DNA from: Alisma plantago-aquatica
Taxonomy: Eukaryota > Streptophyta > Magnoliopsida > Alismatales > Alismataceae
Length of the DNA: 64,000 bases
Direction of reading: 5' to 3'
NCBI GenBank assembly: GCA_963693085.1
Contig: OY856409.1
Coordinates: 301,830,058-301,894,057 of the forward strand
Part shown: in pieces, positions 35,001-45,526 of the stretch
How the letters are laid out: each line of letters starts with the position of its first letter
Position numbering within the stretch: position 1 is the stretch's first letter
Notes under the pieces: generated by a model
Databases searched by the model: none
Told to the model about the DNA's origin: nothing
The model's input: the letters and a program-made list of their open reading frames with translations, nothing else
Made by a program: the position numbers and the translations under genes

Positions 35001-35190
35001 TATTTCACTAACTCTACACTAATAATTTTTGTTTGCATTCTCTTTGAAAAATAAATATAGGAAGAAGGCTATGCAGGATGGACATGACATAGCTATGCAG
35101 GATATGCAGGAAGAAGCCCCAATGAAGAGAAGCAGGATACAGATACAATACATAAAGTGCAGCACACACAAGTGGTTCAGATTCATATAA

Positions 35191-35603
35191 CAACATGACA
35201 GACTAACACATATATAGTGCATAACAACAGCAGCGCCGAATTTACATACAACACTAACTTAGTACATATATAGTGGGACTAAGGTGATGATACCACCTGC
35301 TAAAACAGGTTACCGACTACATGTTACGACTGGGAGGTCGTGATTCAGCAACGTATGCATTAGCAGGAGGACAAACAGATCACCATATAAGGACAAACAT
35401 ATGGTGATCTGTTTTTCCTCCTGCTAATGCATACTGTTGCTGAATCACGACCTCCCAGTCGTAACATGTAGTTGTCGATAACCTGTTTTACCAGGTGGGA
35501 TCGTCACCTTATAAGTCCCACTATCTATGTACTAAGCTAGTGTTGTATGTAAATTCGAAGCTGCTGTTGTTATGTACTATATATGTGTTAGTCTGTCATG
35601 TTG
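35191..35603. repeat. long inverted repeat (about 200-bp arms, 10-bp loop)
   Basis: Left arm 35191-35388, loop 35389-35398, right arm 35399-35603. The arms match with scattered differences (left TGGGAGGTCGTGATTCAGCA, right TGCTGAATCACGACCTCCCA). It lies between TNP2 and the 3' end. It may be a nested foldback element or an inverted duplication. An RNA through it would be a strong Dicer substrate. Confidence 0.92.
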
Positions 35604-36123
35604 TATGGACATCGATTGTATTGCTCAGGTATTATATAGTCTCATTAGATAATATGAAATATATCAATCTTATTTATAGCTCATTAATTATATATATACA
35701 TCATTCTCTTTACATGTGTTTAAAGCTGACCCCACTATAGGAACAGACTTACCAGATGTACATGCTCCCTATACGATGGGAGAATTAAATGAAGTAAGAG
35801 AAGAATGGGCAACAACCATACAAATAGTGGGGATTTTGTAAATGAATTTCTGAATTATAATATGTGTGAATGTTTCTACATGTCTAGATGTTTCTACATG
35901 TGTCTGAGTGATAATGAATGAAAGTGTTGGTTACTATATGAATGTTTCTACATGTGTGAATGTGAATGAATGGAACTACACATTGTTAGCTACATGAATG
36001 TTTCTAAATGTGTGAAAATAAAATGGAACTGCAGGTTGAATTGCTAAATGCATGTGTGAATATTTTTGTTGTTAAATTTGCAGGTTTGTGGCCTGTTGTT
36101 GGCTGATATCAATGGATGTCGTA
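35604..36123. other. CACTA 3' interior, mostly non-coding
   Basis: Repeated short words 'gaatgtttctacatgtgtgaatg' in variants (35867-36060) form a loose minisatellite. An open stretch at 35728-35841 is mentioned under the possible downstream exons. Confidence 0.4.
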
Positions 36124-36157
36124 AAACCTGCAGTTCAGTTAACTGAACTGTAGGTTT
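36124..36157. repeat. palindrome in CACTA 3' interior
   Basis: AAACCTGCAGTTCAGTT (36124-36140) and AACTGAACTGTAGGTTT (36141-36157) are complementary with one mismatch and no loop. Confidence 0.85.
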
Positions 36158-36207
36158 CTCATCCTGCGACCAGCCACAGTAGGTCTGCAGACTGAAAAAA
36201 AACAATA

Positions 36208-36712
36208 GGCATCGGTTATTTGTAAAAAACCGACACACAATGATATAATGTCGGTTTTTTAGATATAACCGACGCCTATTTCCTGTGGCGTGAACATATA
36301 TGGTGTCAGTTTCTTACTAAAAACCGACACTGATAGTGCCCAAGCTGGCGCCAATAACAGGCGTCAGAAATTGTAAACAACCGACACATAATGTTATAGT
36401 GTCGGTTATTTAAATGTAACCGACACATATTCTTTTGGCGCGAAGACATATTTCGTCGGTTTTTGGCTTATACCCGACACTGATAGCGCCCAAGATGGCG
36501 CCCTTTCTGTGGCACGAAGGGTTTGGGCATCGGTTTCTTATCTAATAACCGACGCCTATAGTCCCCTGATGGCGCGTTTGCGGTCACGCGCGAAGAGTTT
36601 GGGTGTCGGTTCTGGAACCGACGCGTAATGGGTGACCTTTTAGTGTCGCCCACATAGGCGTCGCTCAGAAACCGACACTAAAGGCCTTAAATAACCGACA
36701 CTAAAGGTAGGT
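36208..36712. repeat. 3' subterminal repeats of CACTA (TGTCGG/CCGACA)
   Basis: I count three TGTCGG and seven CCGACA hexamers, plus variants (CATCGGTT, CCGACGCC). One facing pair near 36401 has 14 bp between hexamers. Between them a GCGCC/GGCGCG word recurs ('tggcgcc', 'ttggcgcgaag'), giving higher-order units of about 100-130 bp. Confidence 0.88.
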
Positions 36713-36850
36713 TTTGTAGTAGTGGGTATATTACTTGCAAACATTCCTTCCTAAATTAAAGTTGTTGACACTATCCATTGGTCAAGGGGAATATGGCAAG
36801 ATTTTTTTTATCTCCACTTCCATATCTATAGCCATATTCCCTACATTAAG

Positions 36851-38400
36851 TGGATGTAGTTCCTTGAATTTTCTTGAAAGAAGGGAAATAATTCATTGTT
36901 GGTGGCCTACCTTTCATAGAAATGGGTGGATGGAATGGGTGGCATAGGAATAGGATTCACAAATAATTGAAGTCATTTACGCCATAAAAAAGATGAGCCT
37001 AAATGGTAGATGCAATGAAATTGAATGTGGTGGAATGATGCATGTTGTGTATGACTCATCCTAATGATGAGTATAGGTAGAAGGTGTTTAAAAGGAAAAT
37101 TCCAAAATATTTGTCCCTTATACTTCAAAGAGATTCTTTTTCAAATCCTTTTCCTCCATTATTCTTCATGCTTTTATTATGGAGCCCGTAAAGGAGTTGT
37201 AGATACTACTGTACAAACATCAGATGATACCTCACATGTAGACTTGTTGAAGTAGTTCAACACACTATTGTACGTCGAACAGAGTGTGGTACTATCTGAG
37301 GTGTTTTGGTGAGTCCTCGAAATGGGATGACCGAAAGAAATGGTAAAAAACATATTTTTTTGGAGAGAGGGACTATTTCACCAATCGACTTATAGGTATC
37401 TGACATATTCATACCTAACGATTTTCCACAAAGTGGTGACAAAACGTATAACTTGTACAGATCTTTCCATTTCCTAATTTGATTTGAGCCATTCATTTGT
37501 AGAGATATTTACTCGATCGTAGACATTTCTACAACACCTCTAACAAAGGAACAAATAGTCAATTTTGAAAGAATTTATTGTCAGCCTTTTTCAGATATGA
37601 ATCTATCTGATTCAGAAGGGAAAAACTTATATTTTCTTCTTCTTTTATCACTCTTCTATTAGCCATACATATGACCAATATATATGAGCTAGGATTTTTT
37701 ACAAAATTCAAAAAAGGAGTAATGATGTATAAGTTCTCTTCGCTTAGTAAAAATGTGGAGAAAAATACAATTTTACACCCTTTATGACAATGCTATGCTA
37801 TACACAAACTATATATGTTTGTTATGAAAACTAACTTATAAGAAATGAAACTATTAATGTATTTTTTTTTAAATTTTTGTTGCAAAATTCAAACTTTATG
37901 ATTCATATAATTCCATGTCATGGGATCAAAAGAGAAAAATGAATGAATTGAAGGTGCATGAGATCATGTGACTAGGAGATATAATCTTCCTAACCATGAT
38001 ATGTCTCTCTTATATTAACTCATGTGCTAGGGTGATCCAACATCTATTATTGAATTAACATAAAAGGCCACATTATTTCTTTGTTAGATTGGACTAATAA
38101 AATCTCCATTTATAAATCCAAGGTAGAATTAGGTGTCACGTTCACCACAAATGTCTTTGGATTGACTATTCCACTCAATTCCTAATGTAGTATATTCTTA
38201 AACAAGAATATTCAAATTTTAAAGGGTACACAAAGACCATTATTTCAATTGAAACATGTGAGAATTTACTTATAAACTCACTACATAGATGTGGATTACA
38301 GGAAAACTTAAGTGAAAAGAAAACATGAAACTAACTAAGGATATCTAAAACAAAAGTAATTTAAAATATGAAAAATAAGATATATGCAAGATAAGTCACA
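36851..38400. other. unassigned AT-rich DNA
   Basis: Right flank of element A. No gene or repeat recognised. Confidence 0.3.
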
Positions 38401-41287
38401 TTCCATACCCCCTAAGATTGAATTTGACAGTGTCCTTATATTAAAAAACTAGCCTAGTCATACAATGGGTGTACTAGATACTCAGACGTTAGGCAAAAAG
38501 AGAGTTCTCAGCGCCAAATGTGGATCCAATGCATAGAATGTACCGGTGAATTGGGGTGGGTCCGATGGCATCGATAGTGATTGTAGGTAGTTGAAGAAGT
38601 TGCCCCGACTCCAATAGTGGTTGTAGAGAGGCCGTTGAGTATACACCATGCATTACAGAAGATGATGTATGTTCTCCTAGTTTCTTAATAATAGGCGCTT
38701 GTTGGAAAACATTGCCTACTAGTTTGAGAAGTTTTTCCCTAGATTTTGAAGATCCTCTCTTGATGCATGCTATCTAGGTCATCATCTCTTGCTGTTTTTG
38801 GCCCGTATGGACAGACTTGAGCGTCTCATACATGCCCTCAAAGGAATTGATGCCCTTATGAGGTTGTGTAGGGGTGGAGGGATATGCACTGTGGAAGTGT
38901 GATAAATGATGTGGCCTCCTTTAAGTTGCACTAGTGTTACTATCACCTCCATGACCTCCTCATTGTTGTCATCATTGTTCACTAAGTGACATCTACTTTT
39001 CCATCACTAGTGTCTCTCACATCATCATCCAATCAATGTTATATGTCTAGGTCAATGAAATTGAAGATATGATCTGGAAGAGATCACTCACCCATTTTGG
39101 GGATGGTATGGATGTTGTCTCCATACTAGGCGAAGAACTTGGCATTACAAAAGTGTTTGAAACCCAAGTACCCCTTTGACTCAACTCGAGGTCGAAATAC
39201 ATGGCAATCCTCATGATGAAAATACTAACTTCGGTGGGTATCTTCCTCTTCTCTCTCTTTTCCATTGGGTAAGCATGTCCAAATAACAATTTGCCAAAAT
39301 TTACCTTCTCCCTTCCTAGTTATAGGAATGCCCAGAGCATGTAGAGGTATGCTGCCTAGAATATTCCCTTGTTCTTGTATAGATCTAGCGAATAGGGTGT
39401 TTGTTAGAAGTCGATGAAGAAGTTGAGCATAGGGGTGCTCGATGTTGGTGATGTTGGAATGATGCCACTAATCTTGGAACATGCCAACACCCTTTTCATC
39501 TATGACATGCCATGAAATGATTAAGATCATTTGGATAACATCAAATTCCAGAGTTGGCCTACCCAAATATGGAGCTAGATGCCTCCAATGTGAGATGATG
39601 AGTGGCAGTGTAGATCCTAAATTTGACCAAGCCGGTCTCCCAGTCTCTTCCCCTAGTGTAGTGTGGAAGGGAGAAAACCTCTAGTGATACTAGGAATGCC
39701 AATGTAATTACTGCATTTGTGCGTCATCCACCCAAAAATAGGTCAATTTTGTCCATCCCTTATCCTACACACACCTTGTGCATGTTTTTGGCAAAGATGA
39801 ACTGCTTGATGAAGTTTTCATTGTCGTAATAGGTGGCCTCCAAGTCATGTTTTGTTAGCTCTTCATAGCACTTATTTTTCTATTCACTTCCAAGTGCTAG
39901 GTGTGGCTAGGGGATGAGATGGGATGGTGCTATTCTATATGAAGTACCTTCGTGATGGGGTCACTTGCTTCCCATGGAGAGATAGGAAGTGAAGAATGGG
40001 AGCTTGGTGTAGTGGCTACCTGCTGAATAATATCTCAAGGAATCCCACAAAAGAGCACTCAAGAGATGAGTGTCTGAGGTGTGGAAAATCCAAATGAGCT
40101 CCCCTCCTTTTATAGGAGGGAAGGCGCCTCATCAATGAAAAGTCGATGTCACTGACTTGGAAGTCGGTGGTAAAAAAATGCACCCTTATCTATGTGCTCT
40201 CGATATCAACCATATGTACTTCTAAACTTGATTGCTTGAAGTACTGGCCTATGGATTCACCCATGTAGGTGGTACCAACTCAATTACATAGTACTGACTT
40301 AGTAAAATGCCATAATTGGCACTTGATCATCGTTGGATGTTCACTCTTGTAGCCATTGGATTACAGGCTAAAGATTGATATCTTCTAGGTTTCAATGGAA
40401 TCACCAAGTAGTTCAGTGAAATTGATATTTCTCTATAGCATTTGCATTGATATATCAGTACATAAAAAAAATAATATTGATGGTACCAACATTAGGGTCA
40501 GTACAACCTAAGATTTACCCATAGAGACCATTTCCAATTGATCCTCAAATCAGATATACCAACTAGGTCTTGTGCCATCGAGATTCTACTCTAGAAGACT
40601 ACACTTTAGGACCAGTAATGATAAAAACAAGGGTCATTGCAATTGAATTGGTAGTCGGTGCCACCAAGATTCTACTCTAGAAGCCTAAATTTTAGGATTA
40701 CTGAGGATAAAAACAATGGTCAGTGGTACTGAATGGGTAGTCAATGCCATTGATATTCTCCTATAGAAATCTACCAACTGAATTAAATGGGTAGATGGTA
40801 GCGACATCTCTAGAGAACATGTGCATTATTTCAATACTTAATTGATTAGATGATAGGTTGTATTGAGGATTAGTTTGATGCCATCAAAATTTACTTGTAG
40901 CCTCTTTGAAACTCATTAACTAACCAATGTTTGAGTTAGTGATGCCAACTTGGGGTCAGTGGTATCGACTTCTGGCATACAAAAACACTATCACTTACTA
41001 ATGTGGAGTAAGTACCACCAAATTTGGAGTGGGTGGTACTGGCATTTCTTTGTTCCTCCACATGTGACAAAGTCATCAAGCATCTTCCAATAGCATCCAA
41101 AATAAGTGATGAAAACAATGATGGAAATGCAAAATAAAATCTAATAAATTAAAAACTAAACATGTGGGTTGCCTCCCACCAAGCACCCTCATTTAAAGTC
41201 GTAGGATCAACTAAGAAAAATTAACTAATTGGTTTGTCATAAGTGGGTGGTGAAGAATGATTTGGTAACCTAAACTCCACCTTGTCA
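38401..41287 (-). mobile_element. Ty3/gypsy remnant (Tat/Athila-like), minus strand
   Basis: On the minus strand, 39289-39047 reads FGHAYPMEKREKRKIPTEVS then IFIMRIAMYFDLELSQRGTW. Together with the downstream acidic stretch near 38982-38900 (NNDDNNEEVMEV), this resembles the extra ORF carried by Athila/Tat-type elements (putative plant transposon protein family). Frames are broken. Positions 41161-41215 hold 'gggttgcctcccaccaagca', a phrase common in untranslated parts of such elements. Placement rests on memory of these patterns. Confidence 0.4.
40540..40790. repeat. two to three degenerate repeats of about 105 bp
   Basis: 'GATTCTACTCTAGAAG' recurs at about 40582 and 40665. 'GATAAAAACAA' and 'GGTCA' follow each copy in order. 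A third, weaker copy begins near 40749. Confidence 0.65.
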
Positions 41288-41800
41288 TGTCGCACCCCGA
41301 TCTCACAATATCCACTAATCATGAGATTAGGGCATAACAAGAGGATTCAACGTAATACCAATACACCCTTAACTTTTTCTTTTCTTAATCACTTAAAATT
41401 TACCTAAAGGAGAATCTTATAATTTGGACAATACTAAAATCTTATTTAAACTTGCAGAAGCAAACTTACTGTTTCTAAATCTTGAAAGATACCTCAAAGT
41501 TTAAACAACATATTACATCTTACTTGTAGAATATAAAGTACAACAGTTAATTGAAAACTAAACTACATATTACATTTCATTCTCTCTCTCTACCATACTA
41601 CATGATGAAGGACCGAGGGAAAAGGACTAAGAGACCTCTAACTAACTACAAATTACCTTCTAGGAACTTGGGTGATATGATCCTTCAGCTTGCATTCAAG
41701 AGCTTCACCTACCTCCCACCTGTTAACTTAAGAGTTATACATTGTCCATATTTTGAATGAATTAACCATTCCATTCATATGTATCTAACATTTTTGTTTA
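41288..41800 (-). repeat. fragment of another gypsy LTR
   Basis: Starts TGTCGCACCCCGATCTCAC, which looks like the terminus of a minus-oriented gypsy LTR (ends such as GGGGTGCGACA are common). No partner LTR or TSD was found. The other boundary is uncertain. Confidence 0.35.
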
Positions 41801-44639
41801 ATATTGATTTCAGGCTTTAGGTACATGAAAAGGATCAAATTATACAAGCGCTAGCTTGTCCAAGTTCAAGTCAAAAGCAATGCAAATGCGCAATTTGGGA
41901 AATCACTCCAAACCACCTTAGAATATTTTTGTAATCATTTGTATTGATGATATGACTTGTAACTAAGATGAGAAAAAGTCAGGGACACTTAATTCCAATG
42001 TTTGATCACTTAAATATCATTTTGAAAAAAATTTCACGATAACTTTGTCAGTCTAGTTTGAACATCGACCGATCAGTGATGGATTTTTTTAAATGATTCA
42101 ATTGGTCAAGTTGTACACTCACAGAACTCGACTGACTGACTCACTGACAAAAATTAATTTTGATTCATCGATCAAGTTTCCCAAGGACAAACTCGACCGA
42201 TAGTTTGAAAAGTGGCTTTGTCAGTTAGTGGATTGGTCGAGTTACCTTTATTGAAACTTGACTGAATTTACTCTACAAAAAATATAGAAAAAGTGATTAT
42301 AACTGTTGGAGAGTTGTTAGAAATGAAAATAGATCCATTCCAAGTTGTAAAATGGCTATTTTTCATTCTTAAGTGATCCCACACTCAAAGGAACACCCCC
42401 ATCTATAAATAGGACCTCTTGGAGTTCATTCCAAGGTTGCTCATTCATGATATCATTGGTCATCTCTATAGTTGAGTGTGTTACAACCCTTTGATCCCCT
42501 TTCTCTCTCTCATTTACAAAGAATTTCATGATTATTAGTGAGTTAGGCATGTTGTAAGAGAGCTACCTTCATCCCTGAAATCCCAGATGAAGAAAGACAA
42601 TTGTCGTTCATGCATCATATCATCAAGTCTCCACATAACATATTGTTGTCGTGGAGATGCCAAAGAACTTTGACCAGCACAAAGTCTTTCCATTAAAGAT
42701 CATCATAAGATCTATCACACATGACACATACTCAACTGTCCTATCCATTACTGACTGCAGAGTCAACTCTGTGTCAAGTGACACTTTCTAAGTCAGAGAA
42801 GTACTATTCATACTTCGAATAATTCATGTGTCAAACCTTATTAACTCACATCCTTTATGTGATAAGATTCTTGATTCTAGGGAGTCTTCCATACTCCTTA
42901 TTTAGTTTAGCTTTTCACTTCCAAGGAAAGACCAAGGTTATGTTCTGTCACCCACTTGGGACTACAAGTCTTATCATACATCTTTAGTGCCACTCTATCT
43001 ATTGACACAACATAAAACTTTCTTATGACTCATACCAACTATCTTCCCAGTTGTACATTCTCTTGTCATAAAGAACGATCACTTACTAAAGAAGAACTTA
43101 TCTCAAAGATATCTTTAGATATTATTAATAAACTGCCTCAACAGATCTAGATAGGGATACTCTAAGTAATTATTTTTAGCTTGATAAGCTTTCTCTCAAA
43201 ATGATTCTGCAATTGTTCTTTCAATTAATACATCTTTATCGATGTTATGTTTATGCAGAGCATAAACCCCTAACATATGATCTTCATACTGGAGTTATCT
43301 CAAAATTGGCCCTTCTAGATAACCAAACATTATTCATCTTATCAGGAGTCATATCCTCACTTTCCCATACCACCTGGCACATCTTGGATACTAGAATCCC
43401 TTACCTTGGTATCCTTCATATGTGTCGAAAACACATCACATCCTCATCATTTCCATCTCTCTATTGTTAATACCAAAGTCAAACATATAAAAGGATCGTT
43501 CTTTTATCTTGGAACATTATATATTACACATATCTTTATCTTGGAACTAAGGTCCAAGACAAACTGATACTTTTCTAAGCATCCATCAAGAGATCACTTC
43601 TAAGTCATGCACATCAAGTGTCCTCAGACGCACTTGATTGCCATGTCCCTGAAAGGAAAGAACACAAAGAAACATATTACTTTCTTCACCCCATCATTAC
43701 CCAGGGTTGTTCATCAAAGAGGAGACATAATCATCTCCTAAGATTATTACATGAACTTTCACTGTTCATGAGTCATTTACACTTGTTTCATCCTAGGTTC
43801 CTTGCCATCTGTATAGGAATTATATGGATGATTACATATCATCATTCCTTTTTTTATTATTGTCTAACATGTTCATGATCATTTCATGATTTTATCACAT
43901 TTCCCATTTCCATATTATGGAAAAGATCTTTACTATTCACACAGACTTTATCAAACATGGATCATCTCCCTTGTTCTCATACTCTTATCATGAGGATTAT
44001 ACTTTTTACTTCCTCATACACACAGATTGGTCTGAGATCGTCTCAGGTTCCATTTTATTGCACTTAGGATGTGATAAAAATATCCATACCATATTTCCAA
44101 TTTCTTTATGCTCACTAGATTGTCTCAAAATGACTACTTGATCAGAATAATCAGAAAGATAACAATCTAAGAGTTCCATACTTACCTTATCTTCAATAGT
44201 TGAATACCTGTCCAGGGTATACAAGTACTGAGATTAGATAGTATGCACTTGGTTTACTATCATATTCCTTACTTTTCATATCATCAAAAACATAGAACTT
44301 AGCATCCTTGGGTTTTCTCCAGGCATCACTTCTATACCTCATCCTCTTTCACACAGATAAAAGAAATTGTAAAGAATTTAAAAGATTGCTGAGAAAAATG
44401 TAAGTCCTCATCTTCCTTGTGTCCTCATAGAACTAGTCAAAGGAAGCTCAATAGTAACTACTTTTCTTATATTTAAGAAATAGAATCATGAAATGATATA
44501 TTAGAATGACACTATTTCATCTGACCTGTGTCAACTCATGGATTGTTTATTGCCTCAGGCTGATTCTTTTCATAGAATCTTGTCGTTTCCTGATTCCAAC
44601 GTCGTGCTCTATTGTTCGGTGCAGATGGACCTGCTCGGG
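41801..44639 (-). other. decayed interior of the minus-strand gypsy element, no intact gene
   Basis: Expected pol territory for the element whose 5' LTR is at 45531-51211, but no protease, RT, RNase H or integrase motif survives that I can read. Positions 42050-42250 hold CGACCGATCAG/CTCGACCGATAG-type words similar to those in the copia LTRs, and 42398 a TATA-like CTATAAATAGG, so other fragments are probably mixed in. Confidence 0.3.
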
Positions 44640-45398
44640 ATGTCTGTCTACGTCCTCGTGTGCCACTGCTAAACCATTGCCTTTGAGAGTCTTGCTAACT
44701 CTGCCTCAGCGGTTGGGTCATTTCCTCCTTCCTTTTTGGACAAAAGGATCTAATATACCCAATCTGTTTACACTCATTACATATCTTATAAGCATCCCCT
44801 GGCCTTGTCGGCCTTATAACTGATGTAGAGGCAACTGATGTAGAGGCCAAATCAAGAGTTCTAACTGGGGGAACATCATGTCCTTTGCCCTTTCTTGGTA
44901 GCCACTGCTCTGGTGCATTAAACATTGGTTGCATTGGTGGTACCAAAAACTTCCCCTTTTTAGAAATACTAGGCACCTGTTCCCGAGTTTGGATAGATCT
45001 TTTCTTAATCCCTACCTCATTATCCTCTTCTGGACAATCCTTTATGAGATGTCTTGGTTTCCTACACCTGTAGCAAACTCTAGTTTTGGGTCGTAATCTA
45101 ATTCTTTAGACATTTCCATCGCTCCAACATATTGATGTTGATCAGGAATCCTACTAGAGCCCAAAATTTCATCATTGGGGGCTGGTAATCTAGATTGTAT
45201 TGCTTGTATCTGATCCTCAATACACACTAATGCTGTCATAACCAATCCGGTGAAAGCATTAAAAGCATGGTTCTCTATCATAGTTGGATCAATCTGGGGA
45301 TTCTCAAGCAGCCTTTCTTCTCTCGCCTGATCCCTTGCACCTTCTCTTGGTGCAACAACATTGCTTTCAACAATGTATTCCTTGTTTTATCCAGACAT
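44640..45398 (-). pseudogene. Ty3/gypsy gag remnant with two zinc knuckles
   Basis: Starts about 115 bp inside the PBS (ATG 45396-45398, stop at codon 4). The N-terminal part (45281-45042) reads MIENHAFNAFTGLVMTALVC and ends near LDYDPKLEFATG. The frame then changes at about 45075. In the next frame comes a canonical CCHC knuckle CYRCRKPRHLIKDC (45034-45075), a proline-rich linker, and a second knuckle CNECKQIGYIRSFC (44740-44781) whose His is replaced by Tyr. After it comes RARRWNQETTRFY, the usual gag-protease linker of chromovirus-type elements. The capsid core expected between the N-terminus and the knuckles is absent, so this gag is internally deleted. Confidence 0.75.
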
Positions 45399-45514
45399 TT
45401 TTAAGCTTTACTCTATCTTCTACATAAGCAGAAGTCACTATAAGATATACTGAAGGACACTAGAACAAACTCAACACCTTAGTCCTATGTCTCTGTAGAC
45501 TCAGCAGACCTTAA

Positions 45515-45526
45515 GCTCTGATACCA
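45515..45526 (-). promoter_or_regulatory. primer-binding site of the gypsy element
   Basis: Plus strand GCTCTGATACCA, which is TGGTATCAGAGC on the minus strand, four bases inside the LTR. It fixes the element's orientation as minus. Confidence 0.87.

Larger units (their letters stand above)
28824..36724 (+). mobile_element. CACTA (En/Spm superfamily) DNA transposon
   Basis: 7901 bp, starting CACTACTACAGAAA and ending TTTTGTAGTAGTG (inverted: CACTACTACAAAA). The 3-bp TSD GGT (28821-28823, 36725-36727) is confirmed by the empty site in the other LTR of element A (GGT at 15584-15586). Contents in order: subterminal repeats, GC-rich leader, B3-like gene (30236-30673), long hairpin, broken TNP2 transposase (31537-34784), possible further exons, a second long hairpin, subterminal repeats. 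The superfamily moves by cut-and-paste, and TNP2 (TNPD-type) is the transposase. This copy is defective in TNP2 but keeps both ends, so it could be moved in trans. Confidence 0.96.
12603..36845 (+). mobile_element. element A: Ty1/copia LTR retrotransposon carrying five nested insertions
   Basis: Outer boundaries are the 5' LTR start (12603, CGTTGGTATGTATGCCC, first base mutated) and the 3' LTR end (36845, ...CCCTACA). Target duplications are CTAAG (12598-12602) and TTAAG (36846-36850), four of five matching. Internal order is PBS, long leader, gag, protease, integrase, RT, RNase H, polypurine tract, which is the copia order. Removing the nested insertions and their TSDs (833+5, 4106+5, 838+5 and 7901+3 bp) leaves about 10.5 kb, or about 9.7 kb if the TIR element in the leader is also removed. 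All genes carry stops or deletions, so the element is defective. Its LTR start and gag match element B at 53262-62405, so both belong to one family. Confidence 0.93.
26928..36845 (+). repeat. 3' LTR of element A, split by CACTA
   Basis: 26928-28823 plus 36725-36845. Starts TATTGGTATGTATGCCC (second base mutated from TG) and ends CCCTACA. About 2.01 kb without the CACTA and its TSD. It aligns through its length with 12603-15706. Confidence 0.9.

Noticed and set aside
36190..36720. CRISPR-like array of regular repeats
   Set aside because: The repeats are CACTA subterminal motifs in both orientations with irregular spacing, in a plant nuclear context.
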